From assembly GCF_022965805.1 (NCBI RefSeq), contig NC_133110.1, positions 36,084,317 to 36,148,316 of the forward strand: a stretch of DNA of 64,000 nucleotides, given 5' to 3'. The translations under genes and the position numbers were made by a program. The notes under the pieces were generated by a model, which made no database searches, had not been told where the DNA came from, and saw only the letters and a program-made list of their open reading frames with translations. Shown one piece after another: positions 1-13,100 of the stretch (within the stretch, counting starts at the first letter, position 1; every line of letters begins with the position of its first letter). Origin of the DNA: Primulina eburnea. Its lineage: Eukaryota; Streptophyta; Magnoliopsida; Lamiales; Gesneriaceae.

Positions 1-144
1 GCTCCTCATTACCTAGGAGATGAGGTAAGAAAGACAGAGAAATTTGTGAAAGCCCTCAACCTTGATATTCGATGGGCAACTTTATCTGTTGAAGCCTCAA
101 ATTATATATCCGCTGTCAACCAAGCATTTCGCGTGGAGGCATAG
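1..144 (+). pseudogene. Gypsy-type gag fragment at the window edge
   Basis: Frame 1 translates without a stop for 47 codons up to TAG at 142-144. It begins APHYLGDEVRKTEKFVKAL, which resembles the retrotransposon gag segment of plant Ty3/Gypsy elements. Gag forms the particle that packages element RNA. Only this short piece is visible because the window begins inside it. The sequence to its right is not gag, so it is either truncated or interrupted. Family assignment rests on this short stretch only. Confidence 0.5.
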
Positions 145-289
145 ATTTTGTGAACTCCTTCACTAAAATAGACAGATCCACTCTCCTTACTTAATTAGTT
201 GTTAAGCTAACTTCTACATCTTCCATCATATGATATTAACTTATAAACTTCTGTATAAGCAATATGTTTGATATCTATCGAACTACAAT
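145..289. other. Unassigned sequence between gag fragment and LTR relic
   Basis: No open frame or repeat structure is recognised. It may be the decayed left part of the LTR relic that follows, or element DNA belonging to the gag fragment. Confidence 0.3.
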
Positions 290-1426
290 CATCAATTCAA
301 CTCCTTGAACTTGACTATCTCAACGGAAACATAATCTGATACTTGTGTGACCCTCAATAGTTTATGGATATAGCTATCCACGGGTTCACGATTTTATGTA
401 ATTCAGAATAACATTTATTCTTATTCGGGCTTACCCTAAATAATCACATTCTTTTTATCAACTCATTGATGAAGAATGTCAGAACTCAAGTCTGATTGCA
501 CCCATCGAATCATATTAAGAGAGTCTAGTAGCATCGCTTCATGATCTTCTAAGTATTACTGATAGTTTCTGCAAGAACTTTAAGTTACGATTAGCGTACA
601 ATATGGTTTCTTCTACTCATATATCCCGATCGAATCTGTAACAATTGATATATCGAGAGTTATAAATTAATTCGATAACGATAAGATATATATTTGAGTA
701 ATAACAGTGATCTGATATGTGCAACTGAGGAAACACTTTTCCAAAATGTACATTTTTACTCTGGCCAGATATTCCTTACACTATTAACTCATCAAATTAT
801 ATAAGATATATTCACCCGTAGGCAAACGCCAAATCCCCAACTACAATTCATTGGATCCTACGTATTTTGAAACTACATCCAACCTCATCACCTGATGACC
901 CCCTCAATGGAGTAGGTAAACATATCAAAGTACATGCTAGTCTGTAGAGCCTCTACGTTGTCCTGAGTCAAATAACTAATGTTGTACCACCATAAGTGTG
1001 GACTATTCCACTCGATAAGTGATAATCACTTGGACAGTCCGAGAGCGGGTTATGCAACGCATCATCAAATGATCATCTATCTGTACAAATGGACATCTTC
1101 ATGTTAATGCCAATTAAACATATCGTTTACATCACAATTGATAGTTTCAAGCTCAAGCGACCTTTTATCTTTATTTTAGGTGGTTGGTTCGACTGCAAAC
1201 GATACACTTTCTATTGAGTTTCATGATCTTATTTTACAAGGAGGCAGACCTCATGGTCTCTATTATATATTCAAAGACTTTATCTATATAGTTTGCAGGA
1301 ATATATAGATAAATTAAATGTCACAATTTGATAAAACAATAAAATATTATTAAAATATAGATTGTTTTTAAGTAAAAGTCAACAAAGCCAGATCACAAGT
1401 TGATTCGATGGTCACCTACTCTAAAA
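290..1426 (-). mobile_element. Decayed LTR, same family as the solo LTR at 31324-33576
   Basis: The reverse complement aligns by eye with roughly 31324-32440 of the solo LTR. Shared blocks include the AATTCAACTCCTTGAA motif near 296, the TGTGACCCTCAATAG block near 345 (complement of the block near 32381), the ATATATCCCGATCGAATCTG block near 621 and the CTACTCTAA end near 1417. Many substitutions and indels separate the two copies, so this one is much older. No coding sequence is seen. The strand is that of the LTR. Confidence 0.75.
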
Positions 1427-1443
1427 TCACACATATACAAAAA

Positions 1444-1625
1444 GGCAAAAACTTGTGTGAGACGGTCTCACGGGTCGTATTTGTGAGACGGATATATTAT
1501 TTGGGTCATCCATGAAAAAGTATTACATTTTATGCTAAGAGTATTATTTTTTATTGTGAATATGTGTAGGATTTACCCGTCTCACAGATTATGATCCGTG
1601 AGACGGTCTCACATGAGACCCACTC
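1444..1625 (-). mobile_element. Mutator-like MITE, GTGAGAC family, copy 1
   Basis: A 182-bp copy in reverse orientation, starting GGCAAAAACTTGTGTGAGAC and ending near ATGAGACCCACTC. It is flanked by a perfect 9-bp direct repeat ATACAAAAA at 1435-1443 and 1626-1634. Each end holds the near-palindrome GTGAGACNGTCTCAC. Confidence 0.9.
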
Positions 1626-1639
1626 ATACAAAAATATCC

Positions 1640-2112
1640 AAAGAAGAAGAGTGGTCAAGTCTATGGAAAATCTCAGCGCCTCCGAATATTCGATCATTTT
1701 TGCGGCGACCGGTGCGTGACTTCCTACCTTATCGATTAAAACTTCAATACAGACATGACGAGTACCTTTTTGTTGTGTTATCAGTGAGTCAAGTTTTGAA
1801 AACAGCTGGCATGTGTTTATTGATTGCACATATGCAAAGGAACGATGGGCTGTGACAAACCTTTGTAGGTTAGTGACAAATTTTGCGAGAGGAGCTGCTT
1901 CTTTTTCGGATTGGTTGTTTGACTGTGAAGAAATGCCCTATCTTCAACTCTCGGTGTAACATAGATTAACCTACTCGACTGTGTTTCCAAATATTTATGC
2001 TCGTTTATTTTGTGGAGCATATGACACTATCGAAATGAAAAAAATCTGGAATGATACCTTTAGACCAACATAAAGCACTGTTTCGTTCAAGCACACATGA
2101 TATCCTCACGAG
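1640..2112 (+). pseudogene. LINE relic: reverse-transcriptase zinc-binding (zf-RVT) region
   Basis: Frames around 1646-1960 read like the C-terminal zf-RVT domain of plant L1-type LINEs: a tryptophan-rich start (WSSLWKISAPPNIRSFLRR) and, after a frame change near 1785, a His/Cys segment NSWHVFIDCTYAKERW. Stops and frame changes break the reading. The hAT element at 2113 interrupts it, and the same kind of sequence may resume after 5194. It has no preserved coding capacity. Confidence 0.6.
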
Positions 2113-5100
2113 CAGGGGCGAAGCTTATTAAGGCCCAGTGTGGGCTGCTGCCCACACTGTGCCAAAAAAATTTACTAGTATTTATAATGTGGGCCAAAAA
2201 ATTAATAGTATTTATAAATATAAGTGGGCCATTTTTTTAAAAGCCCTCTAAAAAGAACTTGCTGAATCAAATGTGGCCAGGCTCGTTACCCATCAATTAT
2301 CACGATTATTGAATCAAATGTGGCCAGGCTCTCATTCTTGGTTCTCCCATCTCCAAAGTGGCAAACAACAAACGGCAAACCCCATCTCTGTTTTTGCATT
2401 TGTCGTGTGATTTTACTAGACCCGATTTTAAATTTCCGAGTAACGTTCTAATCGACGCAGATCTGTGAGTTTCGGTAAGTGTTTTTTTAGAATATCATTG
2501 TTTGTTTATCGACAGATTGATTTTCTTACATGATTATTGTTTTGTGGTGATATAAATTAGGATTTCACATATACATTTAATTTTGGGAGAATCTAGTGTT
2601 GGCCTTTTTTATAGTTGAAGGCAAAGTCCAACCCAATTTGACAATTTCCAAATAACAAAACTAATGCACAAATTTTATTATGTGGAAAAGCTGTGTAAAC
2701 ATTTATTCTGTGGAAAAGCTGTGTAAATATATAAAGCTGTGTAAACATTTTTTTTATTTTATCAGGAAATCAATATTTACAATGCATAGATTTTTTAAAA
2801 GAAAAGATCCAGAACCAGAAGTACAAAGCATTGGAGATGTTAGGGTTGAAGAATTTGATTTCTCACAACTACCGGCAGATCCCGGACTTAGGACTCCAAT
2901 TTGTGAATATAATGTTAATATTAGAGATCAAGTTCGAAGGGCATATTTGCAAAAAGGTCCATGTCAACCTTCAGGCTATGAATTTCCAAAAAGAAAATTT
3001 GGAGTAAGCCAATGTAGACGGTTCAATCCTTCATGGTTTAATGAATTTGGTGATTGGTTGGAGTATAGTGTAGAAAAAGATGCCGAGCTAAGGGAAAACA
3101 AGCGGGAGGGGAGGCTTTTGTTAATGAAGGATTCACAAATTGGAAGTGTAAAGTTAGGTTAAATATTCATGTTGGCCAGCATGACAGCGAACATTATAAA
3201 GCTCGAATGAATTGTGAAACTTTGATGAATCAAGATGAGCACATTCAATCAGTTTTGCACAAACAGTCAAAGCAAATGCGGAATGATTATCGTATCCGTC
3301 TCAATGCTTCAATTGATTGTATTTGCGACAAGGACATTCATTTCGAGGTCACGATGAAACTGAAAGTTCTCTTAATCCAGGTAACTTTCTTATCCAATTA
3401 GAATTTTTAGGTGCTCATAATAAAGAGATTAATGATGTGATATTGAAAAATGCTCCTAAAAATTGCAAGTTGACATCACCTGATATTCAGAAGGACATAG
3501 TGAGTGCTTGTGCCACTGAAACGATTAATGTTATTATCAGAGATGTTGGTGATTCATTGTTCTCTATTTTAGTTGCTGAATCTCGTGATGTTTCAACAAA
3601 AGAGCAAATGTCAGTTGTTATCCGTTATGTGGATAGTAGTGGACATGTAAATGAACGCTTTATCGGGATTGAACATGTTACCAGTACTACATCACTCTCA
3701 CTTAAAGCTGCTATTGATAAGATGTTTTCTAGATATAATTTGAGCATGTCTAAGTTGAGAGGACAAGGTTTTGATGGAGCAAGTAATATGCAGGGTAAAT
3801 TTAATGGTTTAAAAGCACTCATTTTAAAGGAGAACCCATGTGCATTTTACATACATTGTTTTTCCCATCAGCTTCAACTAGCTCTTATAGCTGTGGCCAA
3901 GAAAAATCTTCCGATTTCTAATTTCTTTCATGTTGTTGGTGATGTGTTAAATGTTGTTGGAGCATCTTGCAAACGTTTTGATCTTCTTCGAGAGAAACAT
4001 TCAGATTTTATTGTCGAGGCATTGGAGAGGGGTGAGATTTCAAGTGGCCGGGGACTTAATCAAGAAACTACCTTCAACGTGCTGGGGATACACGTTGGGG
4101 GTCACATTACAATTCTTTGATAAGCTTGATTTCCATGTTCTCTGCTGTCGTTGATGTGCTTGAAATAATTTCAGAAGATGATTCCAGTTCTCCTGATCAA
4201 AAAACTGAAGCATATAATTTATTGGAGTCAGTACTTTTATTTGATTTTGCATTCAATCTACACTTGATGAAACATGTCTTAGGAATTTCGAGTGAATTGT
4301 CGACAGCATTGCAAAAAAAAGATCAGGATATTGTGAATGCAATGGATTTGGTACAAATATGCAAACACCGACTCCAAAAAATGAGAGATGATGGTTGGGA
4401 TTCATTTTTAGAAAAGGTTCACCGGTTTTGTGAGCAACATTACATTGATGTTCTCAAAATGGATGATATGTTCACACGTTGGGCACCACGTGGTCGTCCC
4501 CATCGTAATCCACCAGAAGTGACAAATTTGCATCATTATCGTGTGGATTTATTCTATGGTGTTATCGACATGCAACTTCAAGAGTTAAATGATCGTTTCT
4601 CAGAGGCAGGTACAAAGTTACTCCTTTGTGTAGCTTGTTTGTGTCCAGAAAACTTGTTTTATGCTTTTAACAAGAAAAAATTGATGCAACTAGCTGAATT
4701 TTAGCCACAAGATTTTTCAAGATTTGATCTCCTCACACTTGATGATCAACTTGAAACTTATATATGTGATATGCGTTCTAACAAAGCATTTTAAGGATTG
4801 AAAGGACTTGGTGATCTTTCAGAGAAGTTAGTTATGTCAAAGAAAAATATGGTGTACCCATTGGTTTATAAGCTTTTGACATTGGCATTAATTCTACCGG
4901 TGGCAACGGCGACAGTAGAGAGGGTGTTTTCTGCCATGAGAATTGTGAAAGACAGTTTGCGCAATCGAATGAGTGATGATGATAGTCTCATTGTCTATGT
5001 AGAGAAAGATATATTTCTCACCGTTGATAATGAATCTATTGTACAAAGGTTTCAAAATATGAAGACTCGAAAAGAACAATTGTAAGGTAGTTATTTGTGA

Positions 5101-5186
5101 TGTTTTATGATTAAAAGATTTTTTTTGTTTTATTACTTATAGCATATCATAGCCTACACTGAATCAAAATTCTAGCTCCGCCCCTA
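2113..5186 (+). mobile_element. hAT DNA transposon with 8-bp target duplication
   Basis: The element begins CAGGGGCGAAGC and ends GCTCCGCCCCTA, giving imperfect 12-bp terminal inverted repeats. It is flanked by a perfect 8-bp direct repeat CTCACGAG at 2105-2112 and 5187-5194, the length typical of hAT insertions. It is 3,074 bp long and carries one transposase gene, now broken. It interrupts a LINE relic. Confidence 0.95.
2783..5085 (+). pseudogene. hAT transposase (zf-TTF / DUF4371 / hATC type), frame-broken
   Basis: This was the enzyme that cut and pasted the surrounding element. From the ATG at 2783, after an FFKRK start, comes a TTF-type zinc-finger region with motifs such as FGVSQCRRFNPSWF. 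A DUF4371/RNase H-like core follows, with GQGFDGASNMQGKFNGL near 3766 and an RWGSHYNSL block near 4091. The hAT dimerisation block ATVERVFSAMRIVK lies near 4910. The coding line changes frame near 3100, near 3310 and near 4075. It also meets in-frame stops at 4702-4704 and 4792-4794. No intact transposase can be made, so the copy is non-autonomous. Whether introns explain any of the breaks is unlikely because conserved protein runs directly across them. Confidence 0.9.
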
Positions 5187-5194
5187 CTCACGAG

Positions 5195-6673
5195 GACAAT
5201 GGTAAGTTGCAGTCGATCCGCCTAACTAGTCCGTTTTGCCCAATGCTAGTTTCTTCCATGGAATTTCTCTCATTCTAAATAAATTTATCCATTTATCTCA
5301 CGAATCATGCATAATTATCCACTTCTTTCTCCGATCATCTACAAATTATTTCAATCTAATACGCATATTTAAACTTCAGTTTTTTTAAGTAAAAAAGTAT
5401 TTATTTGTTTATTATCCCACGCCAAAACTTTAATATAAAAATAAAACTTATAAAAAAAATTTAAACCTCCACACATGATGATTAACTTTTCAGTAGCCAA
5501 TTTCCACTATTATTTTTACAATACCACAATTCGCGGTAAAATCCAAGGTTCTAAAGAGCTTGAAGTGCCCCGAAACGCGGATGTCGAGTTTTAAGCTTTT
5601 CAAGTTTAAACGAGATTAGCACAGACTTAAGCGTGAAAAAACCTTTTTTTATCTGTAATATAATTGTAATTATCTCAAATCAATAAATATATAAAATGAT
5701 ACATAAATATGATAAGTTTAAGTCTGATGCATTAATTCTCATATTTATACAAGCATAAAAATTCTCAAAATTACAATCTTTATTTGTTTTTGCATCTAGA
5801 CCACATTAAAAAAATGATAAATATTTGTCAAATCATTATCATATACTTAATTATAATTAAAATTTAAAAATAAACATCTAAATTATAAACTCAATTTATT
5901 ATTTTAAAATAAAAAGACATACATTCAAAATAAAAAAAAAAACTAAAAATAAATAGATGAGATTAACTGTGTTTAAACACACTTAATTAAAAGTCTTAAT
6001 TACGCTTAATTCGTTCAAACTACCGTTTAACTATTTTTTTTTCGCTTTTCTTCGAAGTATGACATTTTTGTCAAGCTTTAAGTTTAAGCACGTTTAAGCA
6101 GAACTTGTTAGTGTAAAATTTGGAAATTCTGCAATATCAAATAATGAATTACATTTATGGATATTAAATTAACTAAATTAATGACATCACACTCATGTCA
6201 ACACAAGTCTATGTAAAAATTTATTGCGTAATAAATAATCAACCATTAGGCTTAAAGCACAATCCCAATTTCCCACTATACCGCAAATTACAACATATGA
6301 TGTGTGGATGTCGACACTGTGAGAAATATCGTTTTCAAAATGTGTTTAATTGTTGAAAATCGAAGGGATTTTGTTTTTTTGACAATAACGTAAGATGTTA
6401 TTACATATATATGAAATAAAAATCGCAATATTAGTCACCTCACTCGGCAATTTCGGTTTCATATATGGATAAATTTAATTTTGGTCTTCGATTTTTGGTA
6501 TTTTTTACAATTTTAGTCATTATTTATAAGACACTGACGTGACATATGTGCAACACTAATGTGACTCTGACATGACAATGTGTGCAATTTCATATTAATG
6601 ATTTTGACGAAAAACGAGTAAACTTGTCAAAAATTATAATATCGCCACCAAATTTGTGAAAAAATAAATATAT
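5195..6673. other. AT-rich intergenic DNA with decayed repeats
   Basis: No gene is supported. At 5540-6110 there are repeated TTTAAGC/GTTTAAAC-like words that look like an eroded inverted-repeat element, without clear ends. At 6420-6660 there is a copy of an interspersed repeat with words such as ACAATTTTAGTCATT and GACGTGACAT; related stretches occur near 25060, 41690, 60460 and 61640. Confidence 0.35.
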
Positions 6674-6853
6674 GAGTGGGTTTCATGTGAGATCGTTTCA
6701 CAGATCTTAATCTGTGAGACGGTCAATACTACCAATATTCACAATAAAAAGTAATACTCTTAGCATAAAAAGTTATACTTTTTCATTATTAACCCAAATA
6801 AAAAATCTGTATCACAAATACGACTCGTGAGACCGTCTAACACAAATTTTTGC
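6674..6853 (+). mobile_element. Mutator-like MITE, GTGAGAC family, copy 2
   Basis: A 180-bp copy from GAGTGGGTTTCATGTGAGA to ATTTTTGCT. The paired GTGAGAC motifs at both ends are slightly mutated. The flanking 9-mers do not match well, so the copy is older. It lies about 270 bp upstream of the DAK start codon. Confidence 0.85.
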
Positions 6854-7124
6854 TTAAATATATGGTCGATATTTTTTTATTAAGACCATGAACGGACATA
6901 CGCGAGAAACACGAGAAGGAAAATTGAAACTCAACTAACGTTTTGTTGTTTTCGGACAAGGAAACTCAATAAATCAACTGCTATTCAACACCCGTGTGAC
7001 TTCTTTTCTTTAGAGCCCACTCTCCCAAAATTCCAAGCCCTCAATTCTCTCCTCCGAGGGGGGGTTTTTTTTCTGATGAAGCATTGAGAGATTTTGATCG
7101 TCTCGATTTCGTTCGCGATCAGCA
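6854..7124 (+). promoter_or_regulatory. Promoter / 5' leader of the DAK gene
   Basis: This is the stretch between a MITE and the DAK ATG. It has pyrimidine-rich tracts (CTCCCAAAATTCC and TTCTCTCCTCCGAGG near 7021-7058) typical of a plant 5' leader. I see no convincing TATA box. Confidence 0.35.
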
Positions 7125-10100
7125 ATGGATTTCCGGAGCAAAAAACTCATCAATGACCCGAACGGTAACGAAAATTTCACGCGGTTTGCGTTTCCTCCGT
7201 TGTGTATTCCTGCATTTGCGTTTTGTTGATTCGTCGTTCGATTTTTGTTTATTGTTTCTTTGATGAATTCGTCTCTGTGGACGGATTGAGCGTGTGTACG
7301 TTCGAATGAAGGATTATTGACTTTGACTTTGGTTTATGCCGGGGACGAGAATTTGTGGATTATGTTTTGTTGATCTCTCGATTTTGTTTTTCGTTCTCTG
7401 TGACTTTTCATTTGATTCGTGGGTATTTTGTTCTGCTGGTTTTATCTCGTATTTAACACTGGGCGTACTACTTCTGATACTTGGGGTACAACAGCTGTTT
7501 TTAGAGCCGTCCGGTGTTTTTGCATGAGATGATTACGGCGGTAATGGATTATCATGTTTGTTAGTATTTAGTTTGTGGTACTCTTTTAATCCCTTCCTAC
7601 TCTATGGATGGTGATGAAATAATAAAATGCACGTCCTACTACACTTTTAGAAACGTGTCAATGGATGTAGGAATGAGTATAGGATTTGGAAATGTGATTC
7701 ATGTTCCTTGGTTTGCAGATGTGGTGACGGAGTTCATTGAAGGTCTGGTGGAAACTTATCCAAGGTTACAGTATTTGGACGGGTTTCCTAAAGTAATTTC
7801 TATTCTATTTTGGCAATAGTCAGCTTGAATTGTTGTCTTACATGCTTTCAGCTTTATCTAATAGCATGACTCATGTGCGTGGCAAATATAGGTAAAAGTT
7901 GTTTTACGTGCGGATATTTCTGCTGCTACATACGACAAAGTTGCCGTCATATCAGGTAAGATCTAATTAACTATTTTGTTTTTATTATATTTGGTGCTGC
8001 CACCATAAAGATATCAGGAAAACGAGTTATTGTCCATTCTAAACTCTTGTCACGCCTGAATTGGGTTAGTTTTTTAAAAGGATAGTATGGATGCAAAACT
8101 TGAGTTTATGCTTTGTCAGGCGCTTTTACCAAATAATAACAAGTGTTTCACTGTAGGGGAAATTTTCTGGTAAGGTTTTTCCCTGCTGGGAAATTTTTAC
8201 AGCTTCATTGGAACATTGTTTTGTTTTTCTATCGTTGACACGTCTGCTAACATCTTAACGCATGGGTTTGAATTATTATCTTTCTAGTTGTATGAACCAG
8301 ATGAAAATTACTAAATTCTTGGCACAGGAGGTGGAAGTGGTCATGAGCCTGCTCATGCTGGATTTGTTGGAGAAGGGATGCTGACAGCAGCAATCTGTGG
8401 GGATGTTTTCGCGTCTCCTCCTGTTGACTCCATTCTTGCAGTATGACAGAGTTCTAATTATTTATAAAATGAAAAAGAAGTTTTATAAATTTCAGTTATT
8501 TTCTTTTTGTGATAGTTTTTAGATTAACACGCTACATTTTTCACGCCAGGGAATTCGAGCTGTGAGTGGTTCTATGGGATGCCTTTTGATTGTCAAGGTA
8601 TCTCACTTGTTAACTTTTGGATACTTTGCTCTATCTTTTTTCTACTTGTACAATTTTTTTTTATCGTGATCGAGCTTTGTTTTTTTTTTTTTTTTGGGAT
8701 AGAAAACTAAACTTTATTATAATAGTAGAATGCTTTACAATAGACGCGGGTGACTAATTCGCAAGAAGCGTTACAAGAGAACTTGTTATGGCACTATCAC
8801 ACTATCATCATGACCATGCAAATTTCTAATCCTTAACTATGTCTAAGATACATAAATGTTTATACTCTGGCAACTTAGTCGTCCAATTACGACTCTGAAT
8901 TTTATTTTCTCCCAAACTTCGTCCACGGACTCCGACACATCTTCGGATATTCTGTTATTTCTTTCCAACTATATCGACCAAAATATGCAATGAGTTATCA
9001 TATACCAAAAACTCGAGAATCTTTTCGCTATGAGACACCCTGACTCCATAATAAATAGGTCTCGTGCCTTCTTGGAGAATGTCCATTGAAAACCCAACTG
9101 TTTTAAGACTTTCATCCAAATGCCACTCGAGAAATAGCAGTGCACCAATAGATGATCCTGATTCTTCTCTTGCTTTCGGCATAAACAACGCCATTGCAGG
9201 CATAGAACGCAGGCCGGCCACCTTCTTTGCACTGAGTCACATGTGAGCAGTTTCCCCATAGCCACGATACACGAGAAAACTTGAACCTTTTGCGGGACGG
9301 GTACTTTTCAAATATTTTGAAAATAGGAGAATAAAGGGAAATTTGAGATCGGGAAAAAAAATTGCAAAAAAGATCGAACAGAAAACAACCCGGAGGGATC
9401 CCCCAACCAAACTCTAAAATCCTCGATACCCAACTCCAACTTGACTGTCTCTAATACCTCTCAAAGAGTAGTGAACTCACCTACCTAAACCTCATTAAAA
9501 TCTTTTCTAAACCTCACATCCCATAAAACTGAAGAATTGACTCTGTTATCGACAACATCTATGAAATTACGGATAGGTTTGTTGGTTAAAGTGAATATCT
9601 GAAACAAAGATGGAAATCGATCTTTTAACGACGCCCCCTCCCAAACATCCTCTCAAAAACGAATGATATTACCTTGTTTGAGCACCGTCCTAATCAATTG
9701 ATGAAAAGCCAAGTAAGAACGAGAGATAAATTTCCAAGGGCTTCTGAATGTCGAATCCCCGCCAACCCCATGTCCCACCCATTGTCTTGAAGACCATAAA
9801 TGCTCTTAACTACTTTTTTCCACAACGCCCCCTTTTCCACTGAATATCTCCACCACCATTTTCCAAGAAGAGCCTTATTCCTCAAGCATATATTCCCCAA
9901 TCCCAGTCCTCCTCTGTCCTTCGGTTACACACTTGCTCCCACCCGACAACATGACACTGTTTCTCCCCATCTGCTCCGTCCACAGAAAGTTCTTCATCAA
10001 CATTTCCATTCTTTTTGCCACCCAATTGGCACTTTAAAGAGAGACATGAAGTAAGATGGCATCGCGCTTAACACGGCCTTTATCAAGGTCAGTCGTGAGT

Positions 10101-13100
10101 CGACCCCTCATTGAGATGAACGACTTTTTTCAACTCGCTAATTTTTTGGACATTTAGATATCACAGGTTCCCAAAAGTCCAAATTTGTTGGATTACCTCC
10201 CAAGGGTACCCCCAAGATACTTAATCGGCCACTTTTCTTTCTTGCACCCAATTCTTTTTGCCAGATAATCGACCACCTCTTCCGAAAAATTCAATCTCAA
10301 CACAACACTTTTTTCCAGATTAATTTTCAACCCGAATTGGTACCGAACAATTTGAGTATTTCCACTATTGCCAACACATGCCTCTGTGAGTTTGCGAAGA
10401 ACATGGTATCATCCGCAAATCGAATATGCAAAATTTCAATTTTTTCTTTCCCTACTTCGAGCCCTCTTACTTCATTCACTTCCCTGGCCTTGTCTACCAT
10501 CCACCGCCCCAAACCATCGACGACGAGGTTAAAAAGGAACATGGATAATGGGTCTCCTTGTCTTAATCCTCTCTCCCCTCTGAATTTTCCACACATCCTT
10601 CCATTAATAAAGATTGAAAAAGAAAAATTAGAAACTCACCCTCTAATCCACCACCTCAATCTATCATCGAATCCTTTCTTTCGTAACACAAAGTCTAGAA
10701 ATCTCCAATCGACGTTATCGTACGCTTTTTCTAAATCAACTTTAAGCACCCAGCCTTCCTTTTTCTTACGTCGATATTCTTCCACAATCTCATTCGCGAT
10801 AAGGCAACAGTCGAGAATCTGTCTTCCTTTAATAAAAGCACAATGGTTCTCCGCAATTGTGTCACTCATGACTTTCTTCAATCTACTTGTCAAAACCTTA
10901 GTCAATATCTTGTACAAGTTCGTTATCAAACTAATTGGTCTGAAGTCATTGATCTTACTCGCTTCATTTTCTTTGGAATGAGGCAAATGTAGGTTTCGTT
11001 TGTTATTTCATTAACATATACCATCTTCAAAAAATTCAACAAACACCTTCATTAAATCCGCTTTGACTGTATCCCAATTATTTTGAAAGAAAGCCAATGT
11101 GAAATCGTCAGGCCCTGGAGCTTTAGAACCATCGCTATCAAACACCGCATTTTTAATCTCTTACTCCACGAATGGTGTCTCCAACTCCTCCGCATTAATT
11201 CTCCCTGAAGGACTCCATTCCAAACATTAAGACCCCCCTACCCCATCAAAACTCCCCCCCCCCCCCCGCGTCCGATTTCCTATACAAATTCCTGCAGAAG
11301 TTACTAATTTTTTCTTCAATCTGTCTCTCCTCAGTAATCACAGACCTATCTTCCCACTCCACTTTCTCTATCAATGCTATGTTCCTTCTATTGTTGAATA
11401 ACGAATGGAAGAATTTAGAGTTATGGTCCCCTTCCTTGAGCCATTTGACTTTAGCTTTTTGACTTTCTATTTAGAATCTTCTAAATGACACATTTTCCAA
11501 CTGGCACCTTGCTTCCCTTCTTTCCTCGTTTAGCGTTTCCGACCAAACACCACCAGCCTCTATCTCTCCCAACTGATTAATCTTACTGGTCAACTCCTTA
11601 AGCCTGACGCCCACATCTCCAAACACTTCTCTGTTCCATTTGGATGCCTCAACTTTGATATCTTTCCATTTTTTCATATGAATATATAATTGCATTTACA
11701 TGGAAATTTCTCCAAGATTTTTGTATGCTTACTTCCTCAAGAAATACAAATGATCTATTGCACAGTATCCCATTGTTTACTAAGTTTTTTAAGGAGTGCA
11801 TATAACTTACTGTCCCATTACAGAATTACACGGGCGACCGTTTAAATTTTGGTTTGGCCGCTGAGCAAGCTAAATCGGAAGGTTATGCAGTGGAGGTATG
11901 TGTTTATGTGAACTTACTCCTAATGACCATTCATTCTAAACATTGGGATTTAGTATTTTATATATCTGATTAAGAAACATGCTCAAATTTGTGTTCGCAG
12001 ATGGTTATTGTTGGTGATGACTGTGCTCTACCACCTCCAAGAGGCATAGCTGGGCGAAGAGGGTTAGCCGGCACTATTTTTGTTCATAAGGTTGATCCAC
12101 TCCCCTACCTTTATCCTGCCTATGCTATCTTTCCTAACGTGTAATAGCGTTTGCTTACCTCCACATTTCTTGTCTATTTTGCCACTGTTGATGTGGGGGT
12201 GAAATTCAGTTGTGTTATCTGTATAACACTTCATTCGTTTTCTTTGTTTCACCCTTTTTCGTCGTCTAATGTTCTTACCATTGACGTCAAGCACGTGTAT
12301 ACTGGCCATGCATATCGGGTGATTGCAAATTTCTTCTTTTTCCTCTTAATTGTGTTTGAGCCACGTCCTCCTCAAGTTTCATAGATAAAGTTGGCATTAA
12401 TGAAACAAAAATGCCCTATCTTTGTTCCTGTCATTATGAGCCACATCTCTCCAAGTTTCATAGATAAGGTTGACCTTTATTGGAACAAAATGCCCTTTTT
12501 CTCTTTCCTATCACTGCTGAGTACTTATCTCTATATTAAAACATAAATTTTTCTTTAGTTTATTGTATCGACTTATGAATTGTCTATCTAGCAATGGTGA
12601 AAAGGTTAAAATAATTCATTGAATGTTACCTCCGATGTTGCTTTAGTCACTATTTTCCATTTACTGTACTAATAGTTAAGAGATTTTTTTCTTTTCTTTT
12701 TCTGTTCAAGAGTGAACAAGTCCTTTGAATTATTTAAATTTGTGGATGCTAATTAAATGGAAAATCATTCAGTATTTGAGAAAATCGGACATAAATTTTA
12801 GAATCTCTTAATTGAATCAACACATGTGAGAATAAAAACATTTTGCAAGTATACTAGTATTTGATATGGGAAACTCTATTCCATCTCTTGTTCTTATGTT
12901 GTTATTTCCGTGAAAATGTTTAAAGTACTTTTTTCGCTATTTTTTTTCAACCACAACCTTGTTGAAGATGACCGAGTTTGTTCTTACCGAATGAAACCAA
13001 TTATTATTTTGCATGCAACTCCATTGTTTGTAAATCTTATTGCAAATTACAGGTTGCTGGGGCAGCAGCAGCAGCTGGTCTCTCTTTAACCGAAGTTGCT

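Noticed and set aside
7336..7819. Open frames between DAK exons 1 and 2
   Set aside because: Intronic; a good donor at 7165 and acceptor before 7719 join the conserved coding parts.
10337..10981. 214-codon frame on the + strand
   Set aside because: Antisense shadow of the LINE reverse transcriptase, which is on the - strand.
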